DNA of 64,000 nucleotides. Origin: DYKG01 sp964596185 (GTDB lineage Bacteria > Muiribacteriota > Ozemobacteria > Ozemobacterales > Ozemobacteraceae). This document shows positions 28,535 through 37,984 of this stretch, in pieces. Each line of letters begins with the position of its first letter. Within the stretch, counting starts at the first letter, position 1. Below the pieces are notes generated by a model, which ran no database searches, had not been told where the DNA came from, and saw only the letters and a program-made list of their open reading frames with translations. The DNA lies in the NCBI GenBank assembly GCA_964596185.1, contig CAZQUE010000015.1:11340-75339 (forward strand). The letters are read 5' to 3'. A program made the translations under genes and the position numbers.

Positions 28535-29431
28535 ATGTTTGCAAAAACATTAAGGGGTTCGGTTTTTTTCACGTTCATGTTGATCGTATCAATGACACTT
28601 ACCGGCTGTAACTTCGACATTGGTGCCATTGTCAGTGGTATTCAGAATGTTATTGGCGACCTTGGCGGCAAGCTTGGCGGTTTCATCGACAAGGGTTTGA
28701 ACTTCGCCAAAGACTTTGTCGGCAAAGCAAAGGACTTTATCAGTCCGGTTCTGGATGCAGGGAAAGAGATATTTAAAGACTTTGCTCCCGTCGTCGAAAA
28801 GATTCAGGATGGTTTCGGCAAAGTTAACAGCGTGTTTGATGCCGTAGGCAACGTTTCGAATTCAATTAAAGACGTTACCAATGCCATTTCCGGCAATGGT
28901 CAGGATGCGACCGGCGACAACGTCAACCCAAATGCGCCGACCAATGAGGTTGTAGCCGCACCAGACGACGAAGATGCAGTAATTACGATTACCCCTGAGA
29001 ATAACAACAACAATAACACCAATACTAATAACAATAATGCCAATACCGAAGTTTCAACTCAGGATGAAATAAAAGCTCAAGCTGCACAGGTTGCCGAAGG
29101 AACCGCAAAAATTTCTGATGGTGTCAATGCTCTGGCCAGTCAGTTGCAGCAATTCCAGTTGACCGACGCTCAGAAAAAAGAACTCGAAGCAAAAATCAAA
29201 AATATCAAGGAAAACCTGGCCAAAATCAGACAAGATCCTACCTCCAGCGAAGCAAAAGCACTGTTCAACCAGACCAAAAATGATGTTGACGCAGTTATTG
29301 CTGAAGCCAAAAAGTTCGGTGATATTGCCAAAGGCACTATCGATTCTCTTAAAGCAGTGGTTGAAGAAACCAAGAGTGCCTTCAACAAATTTAGCGATGC
29401 AATCAGTTCTATCAAGAATCTTTTCAAATAA
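28535..29431 (+). CDS. Helical lipoprotein with Asn/Thr-rich linker
   Basis: A 298-residue lipoprotein with a lipobox LTGC after a hydrophobic signal. The mature part has an amphipathic Gly/Lys/Phe-rich region with repeated FVGKAKDF-like segments, an Asn/Thr-rich linker encoded around 29000-29050, and a C-terminal coiled-coil-like region (ALASQLQQFQLTDAQKKELEAKIKNI onward cut here for length; Lys/Ala-rich). I recognise no family. An excellent AGGAGG precedes the ATG. It lies 83 bases after the pseudopilin genes and just before the FecR-like gene, so it may be an envelope partner of either. Confidence 0.72.
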   Translation: MFAKTLRGSVFFTFMLIVSMTLTGCNFDIGAIVSGIQNVIGDLGGKLGGFIDKGLNFAKDFVGKAKDFISPVLDAGKEIFKDFAPVVEKIQDGFGKVNSVFDAVGNVSNSIKDVTNAISGNGQDATGDNVNPNAPTNEVVAAPDDEDAVITITPENNNNNNTNTNNNNANTEVSTQDEIKAQAAQVAEGTAKISDGVNALASQLQQFQLTDAQKKELEAKIKNIKENLAKIRQDPTSSEAKALFNQTKNDVDAVIAEAKKFGDIAKGTIDSLKAVVEETKSAFNKFSDAISSIKNLFK

Positions 29432-29469
29432 ACCGATTTGAAGTTTGCTTAAATCTTGAAAGGTTTATC

Positions 29470-30288
29470 ATGACCAGTCCGGAACTCAAAACAAGCTGTG
29501 AAAATGAAATAGAGCGGTTCATCGCCGGCGACACGCCCGATCGGGATCATCTCGAAAGCTGTGAGCAATGCCGTCAGATGGTTGCAACAATTGCTGCGAT
29601 CAGAAGAGACGCTGCGCCCGCCAATCCCGCTCAGGAGTTCCCGCATCTGAAGGCGGCGGTGATGAAACGACTCAAGCCCGTTCTAAAGAGCAAGTTCACT
29701 GAAGAACGCTCAGAATCGTTTCTGCATAGCTGGTTTTTCAAACTTGCCCTTGGTGCAGCCGCCTTTGTTCTGCTTTTGTCAATGACGCTGCCGATTTTGC
29801 GACAAAAGGCTCCCGACCAGACTGTTGTGCGCAATTCTTTGCCAATAGTGTTGACTCAGAATTTCAAAATTTCAGTCAATGGTCAGGCCGAAAAAGAAAT
29901 ATCTCTAGACAACCCGGTATCATTATTTGCAGGTGAAACGGCACAAATCACCCTTCCGGATGCCTCAACCCTGAAAGTCGATGGACCGGCACGCTTAAGC
30001 ATCGCTCCTCGGGGCTTTCATCTCGCATCTGGTTTTTTGACCGCGAATGTCTGCAAAGGCAAGGGAACATTTGTCGCCACAACTCCACACGGGCAAATTG
30101 AGGTTCTCGGCACTGTTTTTTCGTGCGATTCAACCGCTCAAAAGACAGTCGTAAAGGTTATCGAAGGCAAGGTAAAGGTAAAACCCGACAAAGGGTCAGA
30201 GCAAGTACTTAGCGCAGGTGAGACTGCAGAAATGCACAATGAAGTTTCAACCGGTTCGGAGACTATACCCAGTATCGACAGTGAGTAG
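29470..30288 (+). CDS. Anti-sigma-factor-like FecR-domain membrane protein
   Basis: A 272-residue protein. The cytoplasmic N-terminus has a zinc-finger anti-sigma motif (H27-x3-C31-x2-C34), then comes one membrane segment (about 90-110), then a periplasmic FecR domain (about 150-255; GETAQITLPDASTLKVDGPARLSI and VLGTVFSC are typical). Such proteins hold an ECF sigma factor at the membrane and release it on an envelope signal. An ECF sigma gene ends 48 bases downstream on the opposite strand and is the obvious partner, though convergent order is unusual. A strong plus-strand terminator follows the gene. Confidence 0.83.
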   Translation: MTSPELKTSCENEIERFIAGDTPDRDHLESCEQCRQMVATIAAIRRDAAPANPAQEFPHLKAAVMKRLKPVLKSKFTEERSESFLHSWFFKLALGAAAFVLLLSMTLPILRQKAPDQTVVRNSLPIVLTQNFKISVNGQAEKEISLDNPVSLFAGETAQITLPDASTLKVDGPARLSIAPRGFHLASGFLTANVCKGKGTFVATTPHGQIEVLGTVFSCDSTAQKTVVKVIEGKVKVKPDKGSEQVLSAGETAEMHNEVSTGSETIPSIDSE

Positions 30289-30307
30289 GTTGAGTTAATA
30301 TCCCTGG

Positions 30308-30334
30308 AGCTGCCCTTGTGGCAGCTTTTTTTTT
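30308..30334 (+). terminator. Rho-independent terminator after the FecR-like gene
   Basis: AGCTGCC (30308-30314) and GGCAGCT (30320-30326) with a five-base loop are followed by eight T. It acts on the plus strand only. Confidence 0.9.
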
Positions 30335-30335
30335 G

Positions 30336-30887
30336 TCAATTTTCTGCTGACATTGCCTTTTGTGATGCAAGACGAAGTCGACCCATCAGGCGGAAAAATC
30401 GCGATCGCAGGGTTGTTTCGTTTTCATTGGTCAATTCGGCAATTTCGGCAAAAGCCAGTCCTTGAAAAATTCTCAGGTCGACAAGAAAACGTTCCTGCTG
30501 ATTCAATGTCTGCAACAACTCGCTGGCGCTCTGCCTAACCACGACTTCTTCTTCCGGGGTGGGCTGATGAGGTGGAGTTACTTCTGCCTGTCGATCTTTT
30601 TGGCGCAAATTTTTTCTGCGTTCGTCAAAATAGAGATTTCTGCCAATCGTCATCAGCCATGCGGAAAACTTTTTGTCGGCATCGAAAGAATCGAGTTTGC
30701 GCAATAATCTTTCAAAAGTTTCCTGGACGAGGTCTTCGATCATTGAATCAGGAACGCGCAAATATCTGAAAAATCCGATCAATTGTGGGATATATTTATC
30801 GACAAGCCTTTCAAGACTAGCCTCGTCGCCACTTCTGATTCTGGCAACAAGATAAAGGTCTTCAGTTTGTCTTTCGTTATATTTCAT
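30336..30887 (-). CDS. ECF-family RNA polymerase sigma factor
   Basis: A 183-residue sigma-70-family (ECF) factor. Region 2 shows YLRVPDSMIEDLVQETFERLL and FSAWLMTIGRNLYFDERR, a Pro/Glu-rich linker follows, and region 4 shows LVDLRIFQGLAFAEIAELTNENETTLRSR as a helix-turn-helix for the -35 element. Its ATG overlaps the TGA of the HEAT-repeat gene (30884-30887), so it is coupled to that gene and probably to the GAF-cyclase further upstream. It should be controlled by the nearby FecR-like anti-sigma protein, by the HEAT protein, or by both. Confidence 0.88.
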   Translation of the reverse strand: MKYNERQTEDLYLVARIRSGDEASLERLVDKYIPQLIGFFRYLRVPDSMIEDLVQETFERLLRKLDSFDADKKFSAWLMTIGRNLYFDERRKNLRQKDRQAEVTPPHQPTPEEEVVVRQSASELLQTLNQQERFLVDLRIFQGLAFAEIAELTNENETTLRSRFFRLMGRLRLASQKAMSAEN

Positions 30888-33451
30888 TTGCTGTCTAACG
30901 ACTCGGAAAAACTTTCAATCTGCCGCATGGCTCTGATCCGGGCCAGGAACACCCCGTCAGGATCGCGGCGATATGGCACCAGCGAAACTCTCAGCCGGGT
31001 ATTTACAGTTGGCATGCGATAACCTTCACGCACCGGATGGATAATGAACTTCTCGCCATTTCGGCTTGAGAATTCAACGGCAGTACCACTCGTTCTGGTT
31101 ACGGTCCCTTCGCGCAGATATTGTCCGGTGATGACGGCACTTCCAGCTTTTGCACCGGACTCGGCTGATGATCCGGGCATAAATAAAGTATAGAACCCAG
31201 CGGCAAGAATGACAAGTATAATCAAAGCGATTAAAGAACTCCGGGCCGAAGCGAATTCTTTAAGGGAAGCAAAAATGGCGGCGATATTTTCTTTTAAACC
31301 GACGGTGTCCTGCGATGATTTTTCCTGATAGGCATAGGCGGGGCGGGCCTGTTTCTTGCGATTCTGCTCGTCCTGCCAGCGTTGTTTGAGCAAATCTTCA
31401 TTTTCAGGCTCATTTTCTACCGCACCAGCAGGGGAGCTTACTTCAACAACGGCATCTTTCAGAGCCTGCGAACAGCTTTCACGCATTTTTCTCGCATATT
31501 CGGCCATTTTTCCGCCCTGCGCCTGTTCAATTTTAAAAAGACAATATACGTTTTCACTGGCAGGGTTGGCGGCAAAATAGCAAAGACCGGCCTCGACCAG
31601 GCTTTCATTAGTACATTTTTCCAGAAAATCGGTCAGCTGATCACGAATCAGAGCGAAGTCAAATTGCTCCATACATTTGAGAGCCATGCGCTGCTGCTCA
31701 AGATCCGTAGAACGCAACATAGCATTAAGAGAAGAAACTGCCTGATTAAAATCGAAGTTTTTCAAAATCCCGAGCGCCACGGATTTTATGTGAACATCAG
31801 GAACTTTCAAGCATTTTCCCAGATACGGGAAGACCCTTTCCGGGTCTATTTCGCCAAGATATTCCAAGGCGGAAGATGTCAGGGCCAGCTCATTTCCACT
31901 GACCAGGCTTTCAGCTTCGTTTTCTGCGCCGGCAATTCTCAGTCTGGTGAGGCAGTTCAAAGCCGCCAACCTGACTTCGCCTGCAAGATTACGATCTGCT
32001 ACCAGCTTTTGCATGCCTGCAAGGTTGGCCATGGCATCCTTAATATTGAAGGAAGCAAAAAGCCTTATAAGGTCTCCATCTGCCATGTTAGTGAAATTAA
32101 TCTGGGCAGTAATGACAGATTCTTTTTGGCTTTCAGCTTCTTTTTTAATTTTGGGAACCGGCTTAACATCTTCCGATGGTGCTTTTTCAGCTATGTCAGA
32201 ACCACTTGTGGTAATCGGATGCTTTTCCGGCGCGGGTTCCGCTTCAGCCTGAGCTGATTTATTGACGGCGGCGCCCTTTTCCTCAGAGCTTTTCAAATAG
32301 GCTGAAATTCTTCCCTTTATTGTTTCCGACACCGGCCAGTTAAGAGCTTCGGCAAAAGCCATTTTTATCTGAGGCTGATTCAAACGGTTTCTGATCAACT
32401 GATCGAGTTCCTGGGGAATTTCTTCAGCTTCAAGCTTCTGGGCTATTTTCTGGGTAAAACGCAATGCATTTCTTTTGTTGACCCATGCCTGCAATTGCCG
32501 GGTGTATTTTTTGAAATCACTGCCAAGAATCCCCGACTTTTCGAGCAATTTGACCGCTTCATTGAGAATTTTTCTGACGAGTTCTGCTTTTTTTGCCGGA
32601 GAGCGTTCAGCAATTTCGTATAATTTGAACGGCACCTGAACATCAGGATTCATTTCGAGAATCCAACCAGCGCGGACCAGCAGGTCAGGGTGGTTTTCGG
32701 CAGCGAAATATTTCAAAAGAACCGGCTTAACCATTGGAAAAGGCAAAAAAGGGCAGTTTTGGATACCAGCCAGGCGGTCAGACAGGTTGGAAGACAAAAG
32801 CAAAGCCTGCAGATGATTCAAAGCCTCTTCTTTATCGATCTTAACCAGGCCTCTGATTGCCAAAGCCTTTATCTGAGGGTCATCTGAGTTAAGCAAAGTC
32901 GGCAGGTCATCGATGAGCAATTCCGGTTTCATGTGAACGATGGTTCGCAGTGAAGCCAGGCGCAAACTTAGACTTGTTGAAGCAAGCTGATCGGAAATAA
33001 GCTTGAACTGGTCTTCTGGCCAGCCACGGCAGAAAATGCGAATGATTCTGGCGGCAATTACCGTTGATTTTTCCGTTACCAGAAGACTGGGGCCGACCGA
33101 TCTTATTGCCTGGGGAAGTCGCGCTGGCAGATCTGAAAGAATCTGCATTTTTTCTTTGTCATCAGCACGATTCCAGGCTTCAGAAAACTCCTGCTGCTCT
33201 TTGAGTTTTTTGGGGACCGCCTTTTTACTGCCAGGTTCGGTTTTCAGTCGTTCTTCGACAGCCGAAATGGCGTAGTTGATCAATATTTGGCATTCGCCAT
33301 CGTCTTCTTCGGCTTTCAATTCATTAAGCACCTGAAGAACTTCGGAAGAAGCCCCTGTTTTAATGGCTTCTTCAAGCGCAAAAATTCTGAAGGACTTAAT
33401 CGGAGCCCTCAGATCGTTGACCAGATTCTGTTGTTCTTTATTCAGCGTCAA
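30884..33451 (-). CDS. HEAT-repeat protein with C-terminal membrane segment
   Basis: An 855-residue protein built mostly of HEAT-type helical repeats (for example LRLASLRTIVHMKPELLIDDLPTLL-like units in two blocks, about 1-340 and 470-650), separated by a charged Ala/Pro/Lys/Glu-rich linker. One membrane segment lies at about 738-757 and a small C-terminal domain beyond it. Topology would place the repeats in the cytoplasm as a scaffold, with the small domain outside. It starts at TTG with only a weak ribosome binding site and overlaps the sigma factor gene by four bases. Coupling to a sigma factor suggests a regulatory scaffold or a second anti-sigma element; that is an inference. Confidence 0.75.
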   Translation of the reverse strand: MTLNKEQQNLVNDLRAPIKSFRIFALEEAIKTGASSEVLQVLNELKAEEDDGECQILINYAISAVEERLKTEPGSKKAVPKKLKEQQEFSEAWNRADDKEKMQILSDLPARLPQAIRSVGPSLLVTEKSTVIAARIIRIFCRGWPEDQFKLISDQLASTSLSLRLASLRTIVHMKPELLIDDLPTLLNSDDPQIKALAIRGLVKIDKEEALNHLQALLLSSNLSDRLAGIQNCPFLPFPMVKPVLLKYFAAENHPDLLVRAGWILEMNPDVQVPFKLYEIAERSPAKKAELVRKILNEAVKLLEKSGILGSDFKKYTRQLQAWVNKRNALRFTQKIAQKLEAEEIPQELDQLIRNRLNQPQIKMAFAEALNWPVSETIKGRISAYLKSSEEKGAAVNKSAQAEAEPAPEKHPITTSGSDIAEKAPSEDVKPVPKIKKEAESQKESVITAQINFTNMADGDLIRLFASFNIKDAMANLAGMQKLVADRNLAGEVRLAALNCLTRLRIAGAENEAESLVSGNELALTSSALEYLGEIDPERVFPYLGKCLKVPDVHIKSVALGILKNFDFNQAVSSLNAMLRSTDLEQQRMALKCMEQFDFALIRDQLTDFLEKCTNESLVEAGLCYFAANPASENVYCLFKIEQAQGGKMAEYARKMRESCSQALKDAVVEVSSPAGAVENEPENEDLLKQRWQDEQNRKKQARPAYAYQEKSSQDTVGLKENIAAIFASLKEFASARSSLIALIILVILAAGFYTLFMPGSSAESGAKAGSAVITGQYLREGTVTRTSGTAVEFSSRNGEKFIIHPVREGYRMPTVNTRLRVSLVPYRRDPDGVFLARIRAMRQIESFSESLDSK

Positions 33452-33487
33452 ATCTTGCGACCGGATCTATCTTGGCGTAACTCTATT

Positions 33488-35836
33488 TCACGATTTTGAA
33501 GTCATTACCCAGACTCCATCCCAGGTCTCACCGGGCGGATGGTCGATGAAGTAATGACAACGACAGACATACATTTTGCACAACTCGTCTTTTCGATTCA
33601 ATCTGATGGCGCTGTTGAAGCTTTCTATGGCCTCTTGCCAGCGCTGCTGACGATAAAGATCGATACCCTGATGGGTAAGCTCAATAACCTGCTCGATGCA
33701 TGGGAAGGTCTGCTTATCATGATGGTCGAGAATTTCAAAAACCTTAACCGGTAAAAGCTTTCCTTTGACCCTTATCAGATCGACTTCTCGAATAAAATAG
33801 CGGTATTTAAGCAAATCACAGGTTTTTTCACTGATGAGAATGTCAGCATGGTAAAACTTGGTAGCGCCTTCAAGGCGTGAGGCCAGATTAACCCCATCGC
33901 CGATGACTGTGTAATCCATTCTCTTGATTGAGCCGATGTTGCCGACCAGAACATTGTCGGTGGCAATACCGATGCCGATGTTGATCGTTTCCTGGTTCTT
34001 GAGCATACGCCCGGCATTGAACTGTTTTAAAGCTTTCATCATGTCAATTGCAGTGCAAACCGCTTTATCAGCGTCTTCATCAGTTGAAAATGGTGCGCCA
34101 AAAACCCCGAGCATTGCATCGCCGATAAATTTATCGAGAATCCCGCCATGATGAAAAACGATATCGACCATGGTTGAAAAATATTCATTGAGCATGGCCA
34201 CAGTTTCTTGCGGCCCAAGTCTTTCAGAGATGGTGGTGAAGTTTCTGATATCGGAAAAAAGTATCGAAAGTTCTTTGATCTGGCCGCCAAGCTCGGCTCC
34301 GTCGGAGTCCATAAGCTGATCGGCAATCTCTTTGGTCATGTATCTTGCCAGGGTCCCTTTCATTCTTTTCTCGATAGAAAGATCTTCCATTATCAGCAGA
34401 CCACCCATCGGCTCGTCAGAAATACTTCGCAAGGGAACCACAGACATGTTGACCGAAATTTTCTTGCCCTGCATGTTGGTAATTTCAGCATCGATGAAGC
34501 TATCAGAATCGTTGGTGGCAATTACCCGACGCAGGCTGTCAACGATCCAGTGGTTATCTCCGGTAAAAGTAATGTCGGCAAATCGCCCAACCATCTGGTT
34601 TTCCTCTGCGCCAAGAATCCGGCAGGCGATGGCGTTGCACTTTTCAATCTTGCGCATGTGGTTAAGACTGACGACACCGTTTGACAGAGATCGCAGAATG
34701 CTTTCACTGTAGTTTTTCATGTTCAGCACTTCATTGAAGAGCTTGGCGTTTTCGATGGCAATTGAAGCCTGGGCAGAAAAACTGCGCAATTTTTTCTCGT
34801 CGGTACGGTTGAAACAACCGCCACGTTTGTTCAACACCTGTGTAACGCCAATGATAGTGCCGTATTTGTTGATCAAAGGCATGCACAACATATTATGGGT
34901 TCGATAGCCGGTCTTCAGGTCGATCTGCTGATTAAAGCGGGCATCAGCATAGGCGTCTGGAATGTTCACGGTATTGCCGGTGGTGAATACTTCGCCGGCA
35001 ATGCCACGATTGGCGGGAAATCTTATTTCCTGATTATTCAGACCAAGCGCGACCTGGGACCAGAGTTCATCAGTTTTTTCGTCATGCAGGAAAATCGTGG
35101 CACGATCGCAGTTGAGAATCATGATCACCGCTTCCATGATTTTTTCAAGCAAAGGTTTGAGCTGCAATTCGGAAGAAATGACCGAAGCCAGTTCAAGCAG
35201 ATGAGATTCATTTTCACGGGCCTGCTGAATCTGCTCGAACTGATGGGCATTTTTAAGAACCCTGCCGGAATTCGCGGTTACTTTTTCGAGAATGCTCATG
35301 GTTGCAGCATCCAACGGCAGAGTTTTCAGGTTCAATAATTCGAGAATACCGATTACTGCCCCACCCTGGCCGAGTCGAACCGGCAAACAAAGCAGGTTTC
35401 TGGTCTGAAACCCGGTTTTTTTATCAATTTCAGCATTGAAACGCGGGTCAGCATAGGCGTCGGTAACAATCAAAACCTGCTGGTTTTCAAGAACAGAGCC
35501 TGCAATTCCCATAAACTGCGGGAACCTGATTTCTTCAATCTCCGCACCTTTGAAAACGCGAGAGAAAAGCTCGTCGGTTTCTGAATCAACAAGAAATAGA
35601 GTACCACGCTCGGCGCCGGCAATATCTGAAGTGATCTCGACAAGCAACAATAAAAGATTGTCGAGCAGTCTTTCCGAGACGTTGAGCAAGCTGGCAACAC
35701 GATCGAGAATCGAAGCCAGCGCCTCAGAATAATTAGCCGATTCCCCGGTTTTTACCCGACTGACGATCTGTCTGATATCCTCGTTGGTAAGATTCCCGGT
35801 CAGAATCTGTTGTATAATGCCTGCGGTCTTTTCCAT
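33488..35836 (-). CDS. Soluble class III adenylate cyclase with GAF-GAF-PAS sensors
   Basis: A 782-residue cytoplasmic protein with two GAF domains (about 60-200 and 235-375), a PAS domain (about 395-505) and a cyclase domain. The catalytic set is complete: D529 (FSDIRNF), K569, D573 (FIGDAML), N650 and R654 (GDGVNLASR). GAF domains commonly bind cyclic nucleotides or small molecules; the paired NIPDAYADARFN-type motifs are like those of cyclic-nucleotide-regulated cyclases and phosphodiesterases. The C-terminal TPR-like tail ends in PPG-WDGVWVM, shared with the 9117-11207 cyclase. The ATG at 35836 follows AGAAGG. The HEAT protein and ECF sigma genes lie downstream on the same strand, suggesting one operon. 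Confidence 0.9.
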   Translation of the reverse strand: MEKTAGIIQQILTGNLTNEDIRQIVSRVKTGESANYSEALASILDRVASLLNVSERLLDNLLLLLVEITSDIAGAERGTLFLVDSETDELFSRVFKGAEIEEIRFPQFMGIAGSVLENQQVLIVTDAYADPRFNAEIDKKTGFQTRNLLCLPVRLGQGGAVIGILELLNLKTLPLDAATMSILEKVTANSGRVLKNAHQFEQIQQARENESHLLELASVISSELQLKPLLEKIMEAVIMILNCDRATIFLHDEKTDELWSQVALGLNNQEIRFPANRGIAGEVFTTGNTVNIPDAYADARFNQQIDLKTGYRTHNMLCMPLINKYGTIIGVTQVLNKRGGCFNRTDEKKLRSFSAQASIAIENAKLFNEVLNMKNYSESILRSLSNGVVSLNHMRKIEKCNAIACRILGAEENQMVGRFADITFTGDNHWIVDSLRRVIATNDSDSFIDAEITNMQGKKISVNMSVVPLRSISDEPMGGLLIMEDLSIEKRMKGTLARYMTKEIADQLMDSDGAELGGQIKELSILFSDIRNFTTISERLGPQETVAMLNEYFSTMVDIVFHHGGILDKFIGDAMLGVFGAPFSTDEDADKAVCTAIDMMKALKQFNAGRMLKNQETINIGIGIATDNVLVGNIGSIKRMDYTVIGDGVNLASRLEGATKFYHADILISEKTCDLLKYRYFIREVDLIRVKGKLLPVKVFEILDHHDKQTFPCIEQVIELTHQGIDLYRQQRWQEAIESFNSAIRLNRKDELCKMYVCRCHYFIDHPPGETWDGVWVMTSKS

Positions 35837-36008
35837 GGGTAGAACCCTTCTCAATGTTTGATAATTCTAGCCCAAACCCCTCAGCAGATTCAAGAAACAA
35901 ATTTACCAGAACAAGAGTTTGTGAATTTTTGCAAAGTCTGTAGAAATTATTCCGAGTTGCTGATATGCTGATGGGTAATTCAAAAGACAGAACAGGAAAG
36001 GTAGAAAA

Positions 36009-37976
36009 ATGCAAAAAGTAGACAAACTTTTTAAAAACGCCACGGTTTTAACCGTAGATGAAAAATTCAATCAGTATTTACCTGGAGCAGTCGCTGTTTC
36101 AGGAGACAGTATCGTTGCCGTCGGCCCCGAAAAAGATATCTGCAGCCAGTATGAAGGCTCTGAAACCATAGATTGTCAGCAGAAGGTTCTCATGCCTGGT
36201 CTTATCAACGGACACACTCACGTGCCAATGACACTTTTGCGCGGCCTTTCAGACGATTTGCGTCTGGATGTCTGGCTGATGGGCTACATCATGCCGGTAG
36301 AGCGAGAATTCGTATCGCCTGATTTCTGTGTTCTCGGCACCAAACTAGCCTGCGCCGAAATGATTCGTGGTGGCACAACCACCTTTTGCGATATGTATTA
36401 TTTCGAAGATGACATCGCACAGGCCACTGCCGAAGCTGGCATGCGCGGAGTTCTAGGGCAGACGGTTCTGAAATTTCCGGCCCCCGATGCTAAATTTTAC
36501 GAAGAGGCCCTGACAAGAACCAGAGCTTTTGTAGAAAAATGGAAAAACCATCCGCTGATCGTTCCTGCCATATCACCTCACGCGCCCTACACCTGCACCC
36601 CCGAGATTCTTCAATCATGCGCATCTATCGCAAAAGAATTCGATGTTCCGCTGGTCACCCATCTGGCTGAAACCGCTTTTGAAGTAGATCAGCTGCGTGA
36701 GGAGCATGGCGTGCCAGTTATTCCTTATGTAAAGCGCCAGCACCTCCTCGACACCAAGCTGGTCGGTGCTCACCTCGTTCACATCGATGAAGGCGAAATC
36801 AGAGATCTGGCCAAACATGGTTGCGGCGGCGTTCACAACCCGACTTCTAACCTGAAATTAGCGTCTGGTGCAGCTCCAGTTGCAAAAATGGTCGAACTCA
36901 ACATGAATGTTGGCATCGGCACAGATGGCCCGGCTTCAAACAACGACCTCGATATGTTTGAAGAAATGCGTCTCACTTCTTTCCTGGCAAAACTGAAAAC
37001 CGGTGATCCAACCGCACTGCCAGCCAAGCAGATTGTTTATATGGCAACCCGCGGTGGCGCAAAAGCCCTGCATATCGAAGACATCACCGGATCTATCACT
37101 CCAGGCAAAAGAGCTGACCTGATTCTGGTCGACATCAGCCCGGTCCACAATGCCCCGCGTTTCATGCGTGATCCTGATGGCACCTATGCCCAGATCGTAT
37201 ATGCAACCAAATCTACCGACGTCAGCGACGTGCTTGTTAACGGCAAATGGTTGCTTAAAAACCGAGAACTGACAACTATCGATGAACCCTCGCTGCTTGA
37301 GCAGGGCCGCGCTTTTGCCGCCAAGGTGGACAAGTTCCTGAGTGAACGCGAAGAATCATTGATGAACAAGCTTGTCGCCATTGGTGGCGCGACCCAGGAA
37401 GAAAGCTTCGAAATTCAGGTCAAGGTTAAGGTTGATGATATCAATGCCATTATTGAAAAGCTCAATTCACCCGACGTCATCATTGAAGTCAAGAAGCATT
37501 ACAAACAGTTTGACACCTACTTCCAGTTCGGTCGCACCAAAGAGATGATCCGTTATCGTGAAGATGAATTGCTCGATGAAAAGGGCAATATCAAGAACGT
37601 TAGATCGCGACTGACCATGATCGGCGATGCCCGCGAAGATTTCAAAACAGATACCAATATTCTGCTGTCTCGCAGTCGCTACATTGCCCCGGCAACGAAT
37701 TCTCTGCGCTTCTACAAAGAATACTTCAAACCCGATTCAATTCTTGAAGTTCAGAAAGATCGCCAGAGATTCCATGTGATGTACAAAGGCATCAAATTCT
37801 TTGTTAACGTAGACACAATGGTAGCCCCTGAACTCGGCAAATTTGTGGAAATCAAGAGCAAAACCTGGAGTTTGATCGATGCTGAGCAGAAAACCAAACT
37901 GGCTTCAGCCCTTCTCGAATTCCTTGGTCTTACTGGCGCAAAGGCAATCAACGACGATTACCACAAGCTGGTCTGA
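36009..37976 (+). CDS. mtaD: MTA/SAH deaminase-type amidohydrolase fused to a CYTH domain
   Basis: Residues 1 to about 445 are a metal-dependent amidohydrolase of the 5'-methylthioadenosine/S-adenosylhomocysteine deaminase type, with NGHTHVPMTLLRG, SPHAPYTC, THLAET and GTDGPASNN supplying the metal and catalytic ligands. Residues about 464-655 form a CYTH domain, the fold of class IV adenylate cyclases and thiamine-triphosphatases: EIQVKVKV at the place of ExExK (second Glu replaced by Gln), FDTYFQFG, IRYRED, LSRSRY and FVEIKSKTW. CYTH enzymes act on triphosphorylated nucleotides or polyphosphate. AGGAAAGG precedes the ATG. The join is in frame with no sign of an assembly fusion. I do not know this domain pairing as a described architecture. 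Confidence 0.85.
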   Translation: MQKVDKLFKNATVLTVDEKFNQYLPGAVAVSGDSIVAVGPEKDICSQYEGSETIDCQQKVLMPGLINGHTHVPMTLLRGLSDDLRLDVWLMGYIMPVEREFVSPDFCVLGTKLACAEMIRGGTTTFCDMYYFEDDIAQATAEAGMRGVLGQTVLKFPAPDAKFYEEALTRTRAFVEKWKNHPLIVPAISPHAPYTCTPEILQSCASIAKEFDVPLVTHLAETAFEVDQLREEHGVPVIPYVKRQHLLDTKLVGAHLVHIDEGEIRDLAKHGCGGVHNPTSNLKLASGAAPVAKMVELNMNVGIGTDGPASNNDLDMFEEMRLTSFLAKLKTGDPTALPAKQIVYMATRGGAKALHIEDITGSITPGKRADLILVDISPVHNAPRFMRDPDGTYAQIVYATKSTDVSDVLVNGKWLLKNRELTTIDEPSLLEQGRAFAAKVDKFLSEREESLMNKLVAIGGATQEESFEIQVKVKVDDINAIIEKLNSPDVIIEVKKHYKQFDTYFQFGRTKEMIRYREDELLDEKGNIKNVRSRLTMIGDAREDFKTDTNILLSRSRYIAPATNSLRFYKEYFKPDSILEVQKDRQRFHVMYKGIKFFVNVDTMVAPELGKFVEIKSKTWSLIDAEQKTKLASALLEFLGLTGAKAINDDYHKLV

Positions 37977-37984
37977 TATCTCAA

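Noticed and set aside
31382..32257. Long plus-strand frame opposite the HEAT-repeat gene
   Set aside because: It is a shadow of the HEAT gene, with no domain and no ribosome binding site.
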